Shown here piece after piece: positions 24,290 to 34,270 of a stretch of DNA of 64,000 nucleotides; position 1 is the first letter of the stretch, and each line of letters opens with the position of its first letter. The translations under genes and the position numbers were made by a program. The DNA lies in the NCBI GenBank assembly GCA_029891385.1, contig CM057228.1, positions 34,227,023-34,291,022 on the forward strand, in the 5' to 3' direction. The notes under the pieces are model-generated. The model searched no databases, was not told the DNA's origin, and was given only the letters and a program-made list of their open reading frames with translations. The stretch comes from Erythroxylum novogranatense (Eukaryota; Streptophyta; Magnoliopsida; Malpighiales; Erythroxylaceae).

Positions 24290-26310
24290 TGATCGGCTGA
24301 CTCGTCGTTCGATCCTAGAATCGATCCTTGAAACCGGTGAAATAAAATAATTTATACCAAGGATTGCAGCATAGGATGCAACCTCGGTCGTCTCTCAAAG
24401 GAACCTAATGAAATGGACCTAAGCTAGCCTATATGTCATTCAATGCAAGTGAAATTAGCAAGGAAAAAGGGTTTTGATTTTAAAAACATTAATAAACTAA
24501 AATGTATGCAAAAAGTATTTTGGGTTTTGGAAATAGAAAATAAAAGAGTAAAACAAAGATAGAATCCTCTTGAAAATGAATTTTGGCTATCACAGTTCAA
24601 AACTAAGTGTGAATAGTAAACCTTAAAGGGCTATCTCTAAGTTCGGGGTTTGATTAATGGAATCTCATCACTCGCGACTCCATCTCTCTAGACCCCATTG
24701 AGTGCTCTTGAGCCTCGAAACATTAGAGGACTCTTTAAGTCCGAGATCTTGATCAATGAACTCCATTGCTCGAGATCCCGTTAAGTGCATCTTAGTCGGA
24801 CAGGATTAGAAATCACTAAGTTTGAATGGAAAACCTTAAAGGACTCACTTTAAGTCTAGGGTCTTAATTAATGGACTCCTTTCACTCTCGACTCCATTAA
24901 TCAAAAAAACACCTAAAACCTTAAAGGAACCTGAAAGTCCAAGGTTTTAATCAATGAACTCCATTGCTTAAAACCTTGTTAAAAACATCTTAGTGTGGGC
25001 GTGGACTAGAAATCACTAAGTTTTCGAAAGCTCAACCTTAACAACTCGTTAAGTCCAATGAATTAATTAATCAACTCGATTAATTAAAACTTGTTAAAAA
25101 CCTTAGTGTATGCAATGGACATGTTAATGCAAGTGGTCAAATGCAATCTAGCATCAACTCGATATCTAACACAACTAGGCGGATAAAGAGAATTAACAAA
25201 ATCACAAGTGAACATATATGAGACTTCATATATTTAAGCACAGTTCTACATAAACAAATCCATAACATATTACACTTTGTTCACCGCTTAATTAAACTAT
25301 AATCAAGCAAAATCTAACTACAAAGCAATAAACCCCAACTCATTTGTTCACAACAATGTAGTTAAAACGTGACAATGTAAACTAGTAATCGAAACAACCT
25401 GACAAGCGTCGAAACATTTAATTGAGCTTTAATCAATAGTATCACTACAATCTATAAACCCTCGACCAAGGCATATTCATAAATCATAGCAAACTATAGA
25501 TTAAGCTACTCCCTTTAGTGCTCGGTGAACTCCAACCATCATTGCATCGTCAAGAGGAGAAGAATGCCTAACCACACATCACAACTAGGAACACCGCAAC
25601 TCGCGGCGACCCATAGCTGCTCACGGCGGAAGACACTGCGAAAACAACCAAAAGAAAACAACTAAAATGACTTCCCGTGGAACCCGAAGGAACCACAGGC
25701 GGCGACGACTCCACCGCTCTCTTTTCTCTCTACGCTCGTCCCTCTCTCCTCTTCTCTCGTCGGTCTCTCTCATGTTTTCTCTGCGAAGTCGAAGCCCCTC
25801 CGATAACCTAATTCGCAATATTTAAAGGATGGAGTGCGTGGGCGGGTCGCATGATGAGACAAAATTTCTATTTTGGGTCGGGTTACAGACATTATTTATG
25901 GCGAATAGTCAGAGTTATTGCGGCGAATGAATTTAGTCACTCGTCATGGCGAATAAATTAAATACCATTAATTATTTGCGGCGAATGGAGGGTCTGGTTA
26001 GCCCAGTCTAGAATTGTTCGTCATGACGGCGTTCTTCTGATCGGAGTGATTAGCATGACATCATTGACTTTCTCATCCTTTTGACCCTTTTTCTCCTGCA
26101 ATATAAAATAACAATTTGCAGTATCAATTGTCCTTAGAAAAATTATAATGCAATCAATGTCAATTTGCACAAATTTACTAACAAATTGCATAAAGCATAA
26201 GCTCACCGCAAGGGACTAATTTAAGCACAAAATCATGAATCAAGAGTCAAAAAGTACATTAAAAGCCATAAAAGTGTAGCCAATTTATATGATAAACTTG
26301 AGTTCAATCA
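24290..26310 (-). repeat. 5' LTR of the Athila/Tat-type element
   Basis: 2021 bp. Compared with the other LTR it shows few substitutions but many one-base indels, often in homopolymers (for example GGTTTTGAT here against GGGGGTTTTGAT in the partner). Confidence 0.93.
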
Positions 26311-27484
26311 AAAAGCGAACGGACGAAAATCAAAAGCGAAGGAAATCCGAAGCGGAAACATATGGCAAAAGTCAAAGAAAGCAAATCAAATCAAAAGGTG
26401 AACGAATCGCATGGCTCGAAATCGAAAGCAAACAAAATGGTTCAATCAAATCATAAAGCGGAAATATTTCTAAAGTGGATCCGACATCCGAAAAAGTGTA
26501 TCTTAATGAAAACTAGCGTTGGAAACCATAAGAACAATCTGCCTAAAATAATCCAAATTCGGTATAATTTTTTTTTCATCATATTCATCTTTATTCAAAC
26601 TCATACAAAGCAATCCAATTTTCCATTTGGAAATTTATCCTTAATCAAAATCTCAATTTACTTGATTCTTCATATTCAGATCATAACCATCAATTTACCC
26701 AAAATCTTATTATTCCTTTTCTTTTTCCAATAAAAAATCTCACACATGATTTATACACAATCAAGCCATACACAAAAAAAGCACTTCTATTTTCCAAAAC
26801 CATCAACACAATTCATCGGACCTCCTGTCTGGAATCCCAACATAATCAAACACACAATCATACCATAGCACTTCAATAATTCTTAATCAATCAACATCAT
26901 CGAAGCTTCTGTCCGGAACCATATCACATTCAATCATATCCATCCATATCTAAGTCACAATCATACTTCAATTCAATACACAAATTCATAACTCATTATT
27001 TACATTCCAAAAATAATTACATTATGAACAATACAACATCAATCTCAGAATTAAAAACTAAATATAAAGATACAACTTCAAAATACACATGATATAAATG
27101 TCCCAAAATTCTCAACATGACTAAGATCTAAATCTTACAACAAATTAACTTAAAAACACAACATATAACAAAATCGAACATAGCTCGCGGATAACATGTT
27201 TTTAAATCAAAAAATAAGCAAAAAATATTTCTCAAAACTTTTGCCATTTTATAAAAATTCCACAGTAGAAAATTCATCAAAAGCTTATTTCTCAACTTTT
27301 CAAATCATTCATAAGCAATTTCGAAAATTTCACGGTTGAAAACCTCAAATTCTCATTTATGAAAATTCTTAAAATTTTCACAACTTCATGAATAATACCG
27401 AAACATGAATGCAGCATAATTATAAACAAAATTAAAGACACATAAACACATCAGAATGGTTTGGGTCGGTCCAAAATAGAATGT

Positions 27485-27564
27485 ACTGCACATTTCCGCA
27501 TAGCGGTCCTGTGCAGTCATGAACAAAACGTACTACACTTTTTCGCATAGCGGTCCAGTGTAGT
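27485..27564 (-). other. Twin hairpins in LTR copy C
   Basis: Plus-strand coordinates. Unit 1: ACTGCACA (27485-27492) and TGTGCAGT (27510-27517), with inner CCGC-ATA-GCGG (27496-27506). Unit 2: ACTACACT (27532-27539) and AGTGTAGT (27557-27564), inner CGC-ATA-GCG. Both 8-bp stems are perfect although their sequences differ at several positions, which is compensatory change. Confidence 0.88.
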
Positions 27565-29394
27565 CGTGAACTTATGGGAGTCTGTAACGGAGCTCCAATG
27601 CCACTAGAGGGCAGGCAGGCGAAGCCTATAAAAAGAAGACAAGTGCACTTGATTCAACTTATGAGATCTAACCAAACCCACATAACACATTTCATACTTG
27701 AGAAAACGGATTGCCCGAAGGCGCATTTCGAAAATCCAGTTTTCATATCATGTCATATTTCATACAAATGTCATTCACAATTTCAATATCAATTCATATA
27801 ACAATAATTCAATCACACAAAGAATGCAACATTTTGGCACAAAATCAAATTCTTTAATCATTTAAATCCCAATAATTCTCAAACCTTAAAATAAAAAAAT
27901 GTAATACTTTAGTAATTTCCAAATCATTCAAACACAATGAATTTAGCAATTGCAGCAATTTCGTAAATCATTTCAAAATCAATGAAATTAATCATTCGAA
28001 AACAATAATTTACTAACATTTCTCTTCTTGATTTTTCAAAAACTTATACTTGGCTCATAATTCAAAATATAAACATGGTACCCACCTCAATTCCATGCTT
28101 AAAACTTGTCCATAGCTTCAATTTCTCCAAAGCCTCACTTCAATACCCTAATTCAAGACAAAAATCCCTAATTCATAACCATCCAATTTCAACATCACAT
28201 AAAGCATAATCACCAAAATTGAGCTTAGAAATCACAAACCCATACCATATCCAAGCTATCTAAACCAAAATCCTTTCACAATTTAACAAAGTAAAAATTC
28301 CTCTTACCTTTATTCTTCATCATTTTTGGATTTTCTTGGCTCAAAATAAAGCTCTTGAGCTCCTCTTCATTTCCCCCTTGAAATCCACTTCAAAACATTC
28401 TTGAAACCCAAGAAAATCGAAACCCTAGACTTTCCTTTCTTCTTTCTTCTTCTCCCATCCAAAATCTCCTTCCTCTTCTCTCTTTCTCTTCTTTTCTTTC
28501 TTCCTCTCTTTTAATTTCGTGCCTTCCTTCCCTTAAAAATGACAGCCCACTCCTCTTGTCTTTAATTAATGCTAAATGACCATTATGCCCTTCCTTATAA
28601 GTCTTAAAACTTAACACTTTAAGTGATCTTCCAAATTTGCCCCTAAAATTTATTTTAATTCATTCTTACTTTAGGACATTTTTCTAACCATCAAATTGAA
28701 GGAATTTGATAAAAATTCCTTCTAGAGAAATGTTCCTCATTGTCTCAATTTCATAACGCCATCAAAATCATTTAATTTGGATCACTAAACCAAAAGTTAT
28801 ACTCCAAACATTTTGGACTATGCTTATGCTAAAATAATTTCCAGCGATTTACATCCATCCAAAAATTTACATTATTAAAGACTAAATTGAAACTCAAGTC
28901 CTTCAAAACATTTGTAGCCCTATTTCTCTAGTTTAATCCAAATTAAGAATCACCTCATTTGGATGACTAGAACAAAATTTATGACCAAAATACTTTCAGA
29001 TCTTACTAATCCAAAACTGCACACTAAACCCGATTTCAATTCAGAAATTGAAAATCTTAGGGGCTAAATTGAAATTCAATTCCTTCATATGACTTGTAGC
29101 CCCATGTCTCTATTTTTATTTTTCAACAAGAATTAGTTCAATTGGATCTCCACAAATCAAGAATTCACCAAAATACTAAACCATGTTCAGAAAATTTCCC
29201 AACTCACTTTGATTAAATCAATCTCTTTCAATTTAATGTCAAAAATTATAAATTTTTCATTATGATGTAGATAATTGTCTTAGGAATCTAACGCTTTAAA
29301 AACCAAGTTAATCGGATGTGGAATGGAAAAGATATAAACAAAAGATTGAACAAGGGTCAGATTAGGGGAGGAGAATGGCAAAAATCGAAGAGAT

Positions 29395-29570
29395 CAAAAC
29401 GACAGCATTTCGCGTGTGCAAGGGAAGCAAAACGGCGTCGCATGGGGAGAAAATCACAGACGACGTCGCACGCGAGGGAACGACAGCGCGCTGGCGAGTG
29501 CGCGCTCACCCTCGCTAGCGCTCGCGAGGGCGAGCTCGCCTTGGGCAAGCGTTTAGCAGTGCCCTGGTCC
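29395..29570. other. GC-rich insert in LTR copy C
   Basis: Rich in CGCGAG, GCTAGCG, GCGAGCTCGC and similar words, including GCTAGCGCTCGCGAGGGCGA. It sits at the same place as the GGTCGG array of copy A and the TCGACTAG palindromes at 37.0 kb. The open frames across it on both strands reflect its composition and are not called. Confidence 0.75.
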
Positions 29571-29619
29571 ATTTTCATTTTTTTTTCTAAAATAAAAAAA
29601 TATTACCAAAATTTTTAAA

Positions 29620-30470
29620 ATTCATAACTCTTGCTCCTGAACTCCAAATTTGACAAATTTGGTATCAATAGAAAGCTCCAAGGAAACTCTACAACTTCCA
29701 TGCAGAACTCAAAAACCAATTCCATCTCTAAAGATTTCAAAATCCCACTCAAACTTTTTGTCTAAAAATATCTCCCTAAACAATAACTCAACTTTGAAAA
29801 TTTATATCTTTCAACTCCAAGGTCTAAATATGTCATATTTTATATCAATGCAAAGATCAAAAAGCAACTTACAACTTTCATGAGGACAGGAAAATCAATT
29901 TGGCCTCTAAAGGAGTCAAAAATCACTTCAAAGTTCCTATCCACTAATACTTTTCCCAACAGTAATAGCAACTTGTAAAAATCATAACTTCCTATGTCAT
30001 AGCCCAAAATTTCCATACTTTACATCAATGGAAAGATCAAAACATAATATAAAAATTTCATGAAGAACTTAAAAGCAATTTCAACCTCTAGCTAAGTCAA
30101 TTTTTCAATCAAAGTTTTTGCCAGATAAATGGTCATCCTATAACAACATTTCAACTTCCAAATTTCACATCTTTCAATTCTCACATCCACAAATAACATA
30201 TGATACATCATTGAAAAGCTAGAAAAATCTTCTATAACTTTCATGTAGACCACTTAACTCAATTCAAAATATATCAGTCCAAAAATCACCTCAAAACATA
30301 GCATACACAATCCTACACTTAAGAGCATTTTAAAAAACAAAGCAAAATAACCTTAACTTTGAAAGATCATAACTTTCAATCCCGATATAAAAAAAATGTC
30401 ATTCTTTCTGATGATAGAAAGCTCTCAACAGAAGCTACAAATTTCATGAAGATCATTTGATCAAAAACTG
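29620..30470. repeat. Diverged ~175-210-bp tandem modules in LTR copy C
   Basis: The order CATAACT-TTTC..., then TTTATATCAATG-GAAAGATC, then CTACAACTTTCATG-AAG recurs beginning near 29630, 29805, 29980, 30160 and 30365. Substitution between units is heavy but word order and spacing are kept. Equivalent modules are found in every giant LTR of the window. Confidence 0.75.
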
Positions 30471-30899
30471 CCTAGATCATCTCAGAGAAATTTACAAAGT
30501 TTCAGCCCAAAAAGTCAACTCTTCATCTCCAAAAGTCAAACTTTCATAATGCAACAAATTCTCACACTTTCACTCTTTATTTCTTGATTTTTAACTTCCA
30601 TTTCAATCAACTTATTCACTTTAACTTTCATAACCCATACAAATCTACTCAAATATCAAAGTCATCAAAACCAATCAATTCTTTTCTCATCAATTTTCTT
30701 AAAACACAATAACATCTATAACACAATACATATACAAAAATACTCATTTCATACATTTAATATTTCTAAATTTCATTAAAAGATCGGGGTCCAACATAGA
30801 GTTTTTTTGCACAATAATATTCTCTCAAAGTATATTTCACAATCTGACTATTTGATTTTTCTAACTATTTTAGTCTTCCACTCTGACTCATATTTTTAG

Positions 30900-31200
30900 C
30901 CTTCGTCTTCAAGTATCGGTTCTTCTGTCTCACTTTCTTCCGTCTATCTTTTTAGCTTACATTTCTCTCTCACTTTGACTCGCGCTTCCATCTCATGTTT
31001 GACTCGTGCCTTCCGTCTCACTTTGACTTCCTCTTCCGTCTTATGTTTGACTCACGCCTTCCGTCTTACTTTGACTTACTCTTCCGTCTCATGTTTGACT
31101 CGCTCTTCCGTCTCATGCTTGATTTGCGCTTGCTCCTTCTGTTTGATTTTGGTTTGCGCCTTCCGTCTCATTTTGTTGTTTCGTTATTATTTGTTATTCA
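30900..31200. repeat. Minisatellite A: CTTCCGTCTCATGTTTGACT array
   Basis: Eight or so units of CTTCCGTCTCA(C/T)(G/T)TTTGACTCGCG, 22-26 bp each. It is close to the LTR start of the Sirevirus-like element, and its reverse complement (GAGTCAAACATGAGACGGAAG) is related to minisatellite B. The open frames spanning it are repeat artefacts. Confidence 0.88.
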
Positions 31201-31236
31201 TCAAAATCATTTTCGTTTGGTCATTTTGATTTGACA

Positions 31237-31257
31237 ATCTCCCCCTTTTTGATGATA
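31237..31257 (-). other. Sirevirus-type polypurine tract
   Basis: The minus strand reads GTTATCATCAAAAAGGGGGA followed by GAT and the LTR start TGTCAAATC. The ATCATCAAAAAGGGGGAGA form is characteristic of Sirevirus/Maximus copia elements and fixes minus orientation. Confidence 0.9.
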
Positions 31258-31434
31258 ACAAATATTCACATTAATGAGAACCAAAATAAAGAACACAATG
31301 TATAAGAACAGATTATATACACCGAACAAAACTTCTTGTTTTCTTGTTCCTTGTTCCTCCCCTTATCTTCGTCTGCTTTCTTCTTCTTTCTTCTTCCTCC
31401 TCTCCGCCCCTATTTGTTATTGATAAAAAATGAA

Positions 31435-32250
31435 TTAAGATCGTAAATGCTTTAATATTTCTGACATCATGGCCTTCATTTCCTTCACTTCTGATCCAAG
31501 TGACTTGAAATCTCGTCGAAGTTGAACGATTTCCTCTCGTAAGTCACTTAATGAGGTGGGATAACCTTCATCCTTTTTCTGTTCTTCTTCACAAGCAACA
31601 GTGGTACTGTATGCATCGTAAGTTAGAACAGGTGATTCACTTATAACAAGGGCAGGAGGTTGAACAGAGAGGTTCAACTCTGGAAGATTTAAATCATCAG
31701 GAATAGGTAGTCGTGGGATTTGTCTTTCGAGCAGGTGTAGAACCTCTCTAAGTGAAGATATAGTACAGAGCGGTTTAATGCGCATAATCTGTTGCACAAT
31801 AGCCCCGTATGTGCACTTGTTATCTGCAAACTTAATGGATTTGTACGTCCCTTTGGTGAGTTCTCCAAGCACCACGCAAGGTTCATTAGTGGTAGAGCGA
31901 CTTCCACTACTCCCTGGTTCTTGTGAAATATGGTGGGAAATATAAGTTCCCATCTTCTGTGCTGCATAGCACACTTCATCTATGCACATTTTCTTCTTCC
32001 GTTCAGGGTACATTTTCTTCTTCCCTTTTTTTGCATTGCGAACAATGTAAGGCTGTAGGTCAGGCACAACCTTGATCACAGTTTTCTTTGTGATTGAGAA
32101 AATAGTATATATTTGCTTTGTCATCTGTGTAGGGTATGGTCTCGTCCCTTCATCACTCAGAAACTCAAACATAGTCTTCTCATCGTTATTCAATAAATGC
32201 ATTGTACTATTATTCACCAAAATAGGTTCTAACTGAGCCTTTACTGACAT
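31435..32250 (-). CDS. Putative accessory (env-position) ORF of a Sirevirus-like element
   Basis: A 271-codon open frame on the minus strand that stops about 180 bp before the PPT, the place where Sireviruses carry an optional extra ORF. I do not recognise a conserved domain. The N-terminal part is mixed, around residues 73-90 there is a basic run (KKGKKKMYPERKKK), and the last ~50 residues (DLREEIVQLRRDFKSLGSEV...) look like a coiled coil. No signal peptide or clear membrane helix is visible, so the usual 'env-like' label is positional only. An upstream frame at 32572-32210, overlapping it by about 40 bp, and further frames to about 32970 look like the same ORF broken by frameshifts and stops. 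It may equally be a captured host gene. Confidence 0.5.
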   Translation of the reverse strand: MSVKAQLEPILVNNSTMHLLNNDEKTMFEFLSDEGTRPYPTQMTKQIYTIFSITKKTVIKVVPDLQPYIVRNAKKGKKKMYPERKKKMCIDEVCYAAQKMGTYISHHISQEPGSSGSRSTTNEPCVVLGELTKGTYKSIKFADNKCTYGAIVQQIMRIKPLCTISSLREVLHLLERQIPRLPIPDDLNLPELNLSVQPPALVISESPVLTYDAYSTTVACEEEQKKDEGYPTSLSDLREEIVQLRRDFKSLGSEVKEMKAMMSEILKHLRS

Positions 32251-32970
32251 TTGTGGGGATTTTTTTGATGATTATTAAGGTGCTACTCCTTATAGGTTGA
32301 ACTTTTTCAATAAGCTTGATTTTCAAATGTTCTTTTCGCAAAGGTTGAGAAATAGTGACCTGTACTGGACTGCGTATATGATGCACTTCCCTGTACAAGT
32401 CAGTCACTGAAGGATGCAGATTGTCAATGTTATCATCATCCTTCTGTTGTGCTGCTTCAATATCAGTCACTGAAGGATGAGGATTGAAAACGTTATCATC
32501 ATCCTTCTGTTGCGCTGCTTCAATAGCGATAGTAGTAGTATATGCTTCTGGTCTCTTCTTCTCAACCTCCAATTTCCTCCAAATCTCAGTCTCTTTAGCT
32601 ATTTTAGCTAAATCTTTATTTAGGATTGAGACTAAAGACCTTGTAGCCTGGGGTGCTTCCCTTTCAGAGTCTTCTCCCCGGTTCAGCTCTTTGGTTTTCT
32701 TCTCCTCTTGCTGACGTACGGTCTGAACTTTGGGTTACCTTTTTGTTTTCTTCGATATATCGGATAGAAGTTTCTCCCCCTTTCGCTTCACGGAGAACAT
32801 CTCTGTGCCCCGCACCTGACTACCTTCTCCGTGAGAAATAGTCGAATCTTTTGATGATGTCTTCTCTTCAACCATAGGCATTTTCACATTGGGCTGAGAT
32901 TTTAAACTTCTCATGGGAGTTCCCTTCTTTGCACGCTCCCCCTCGGTGCTTGCTATTTTCTTAGAATCTG
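32210..32970 (-). pseudogene. Broken upstream part of the Sirevirus-like accessory ORF
   Basis: Minus-strand frames are rich in Lys, Glu and Ser (SKKIASTEGERAKKGTP, RKGEKLLSDISKKTKR then a stop, and VRQQEEKKTKELNRGED). A 28-residue duplication, EAAQQKDDDN....HPSVTD, is encoded twice at 32389-32550 (84-bp period). Sequence identity to the element is lost near 32970, where an LTR fragment of another family begins. Confidence 0.45.
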
Positions 32971-32974
32971 CTTA

Positions 32975-33650
32975 TTTAGAATCTGATTAGAAGTGGTTGA
33001 GAATCTAGGTTTGCATTTCTGCTGAGATCCCGGACGGAGGGTCCGATTGATCATGATGTATGTGTGATGTTATTAGAAGTGAATTTTTCTATTTGCAGAT
33101 TTTGGATAGGTTAAAGTGCGATCGTTATCTTTGCGGATTTTTAATGGTATATGTATTTATGGGTTTATTGGCATGAGCATGAGATAGTATGATAAGGAAT
33201 GCAAATTTTAATGTGATGAATAAGAAGAATCAAGTAAGATGAGATTTAGTATGAGTTATAGATGAAAAGCAAAAGAAAGCAAGACCAAAAAAAAAAAATG
33301 TACATCGACTTTCGGATAGGTTAAGTCATAAGGGTTTCCAACGCGACAAGATTTTCTATGTTCACGCCTCGAATGTCGGGATTTTGAAATGTCAGTTTCA
33401 ATTGACCGTTTTGTCTCACATTTGTATTCGATCCTATCGACCGCATTTGTTTCATTTCACTTGTTATTCGATTCATGTGTTTGATTCCCATTTCATTATG
33501 TGATCCGTTTCAGCTTGTTATTATTGTTTTCTTTCGATTTGAATTCTATTCAAGAGTGCCCATGATCAAGTGTTTAAGCAGTGAGGTTCAAGTGTTAAGT
33601 GTAAGTATGGGTTCAGGTAAGAAGTTGGGTCTCGGAAACGGGATGCAACA
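32975..33650 (+). mobile_element. 3'-terminal fragment of a giant LTR (TGTTGG family)
   Basis: Plus sense. It contains the palindrome CGGAC-GGAGG-GTCCG (33031-33045), TTTCGGATAGGTTAAGTC, GGTTTCCAACGCGAC and the end GGGTCTCGGAAACGGGATGCAACA at 33650, all in the same order as the last 0.7 kb of copy B. No PBS follows, so this is a relic. Confidence 0.75.
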
Positions 33651-34154
33651 TGTGATATATTTTTGTTGTGAATTGTTGTGTTGTGTTGCTTAGATTGAGT
33701 GGACCATCGATGATGGTTACCTCACTGAGTTCGCAAAACTCACCAAAATTGCAACGTTGTCTTTTCAGGATTGAGAGTAGACTCCTAGCTACAGAGGGGC
33801 TTTTCCAGTCGTGTAGATAATACTGACAAGAGAAGTCATAGCTCACAGGTCGGTCAGTTGGGAATTTTGGGATGACCTAGATAGATCTGTTGTTTTCCTC
33901 TTTCTTATAGCATTTTGTATTAGGTTTTTGGGATTTATGTACAGACAGTACAGGATGACAGATGTGTAAACAGTTGTTTTTGATAAATGAAATGAGGAAA
34001 AAGTTGGTTTCAAAATAATCGTGATTTTTATATTGATGTTTTATTTATGATGCCATGTGAAGTGAAGTAGTAATCGTTCGTAGCTCGCCCTTATCGTAGA
34101 ATATGTACCGGAATGACCTGCGGGAATCCCGATGTGTACCCTGCAGTAAGGGGG
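33651..34154 (+). mobile_element. 3'-terminal fragment of a GTTACA-type LTR
   Basis: It shares with the LTRs at 38.6-39.05 and 44.6-45.0 kb the order ACCATCGATGATGGTTACC, GAGTTCGCAAAACTCACC, CTTTTCAG|GA (acceptor at 33768) and an end close to GGGGGTGCTACA. Only the last 0.5 kb remains. Confidence 0.65.
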
Positions 34155-34182
34155 TGCTACATTATAGGTCCCCTGCTTATAA

Positions 34183-34232
34183 TATATATTCAATTTATAT
34201 TGTATATATATATATATATGTATGTATGTCTG
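34183..34232. repeat. TA/TATG microsatellite
   Basis: ATATATATATATATG followed by TATGTATGTCTG, upstream of the Helitron pseudogene. Confidence 0.85.
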
Positions 34233-34270
34233 TATATAAATTTAACAAATATTATTATCAAACATCATCA

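Larger units (their letters stand above)
20331..26310 (-). mobile_element. Athila/Tat-type Ty3/gypsy element lacking gag-pol
   Basis: Two ~2.0 kb LTRs start TGATCGG and end TTCAATCA; AAAAG is duplicated at 20326-20330 and 26311-26315. Minus orientation is shown by the PBS (24286-24271, TGGCGCCATGCCGGGG, close to the tRNA-Asp type TGGCGCCGTTGCCGGGGA) three bases from the LTR, and by the PPT CTAAGTGTGGGGAAT next to the other LTR. The 1.95 kb interior has no recognisable gag, protease, RT or integrase. It inserted into solo LTR copy C, so it is younger than that copy. Confidence 0.9.
20262..30796 (-). mobile_element. Solo giant LTR, TGTTGG..CAACA family (copy C), interrupted
   Basis: Left end TGTTGGGACCCGA at 20262, right end GGGGTCCAACA at 30796, TAGAG duplicated at 20257-20261 and 30797-30801. 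Only the first 69 bases lie left of the nested Athila/Tat-type element; the remaining ~4.48 kb is at 26316-30796. Sense is minus. The donor AAG|GTAAGAGG (28309/28308), twin hairpins (27485-27564) and palindrome (26817-26832) are present, but the hairpin with the 3' splice site is deleted near 27.18 kb. A GC-rich insert lies at about 29395-29570. Confidence 0.9.
20141..31236 (-). mobile_element. Sirevirus-like Ty1/copia LTR, split by nested insertions
   Basis: The LTR begins on the minus strand at 31236 (TGTCAAATC) directly after a Sirevirus-type PPT and resumes left of the solo LTR at 20261. The part 20141-20261 shares GTAGAAATAATACTTGT and AGACCTGAAGAGGCT with the Sirevirus-like LTR at 47-57 kb. 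The outer LTR end is not found; the sequence passes into minisatellite B and the Helitron mosaic. Confidence 0.65.

Noticed and set aside
29316..29618. GC-rich frames on both strands suggesting a host exon
   Set aside because: Composition is low-complexity CGCGAG-type DNA in the LTR variable slot; no codon-like pattern or homology.
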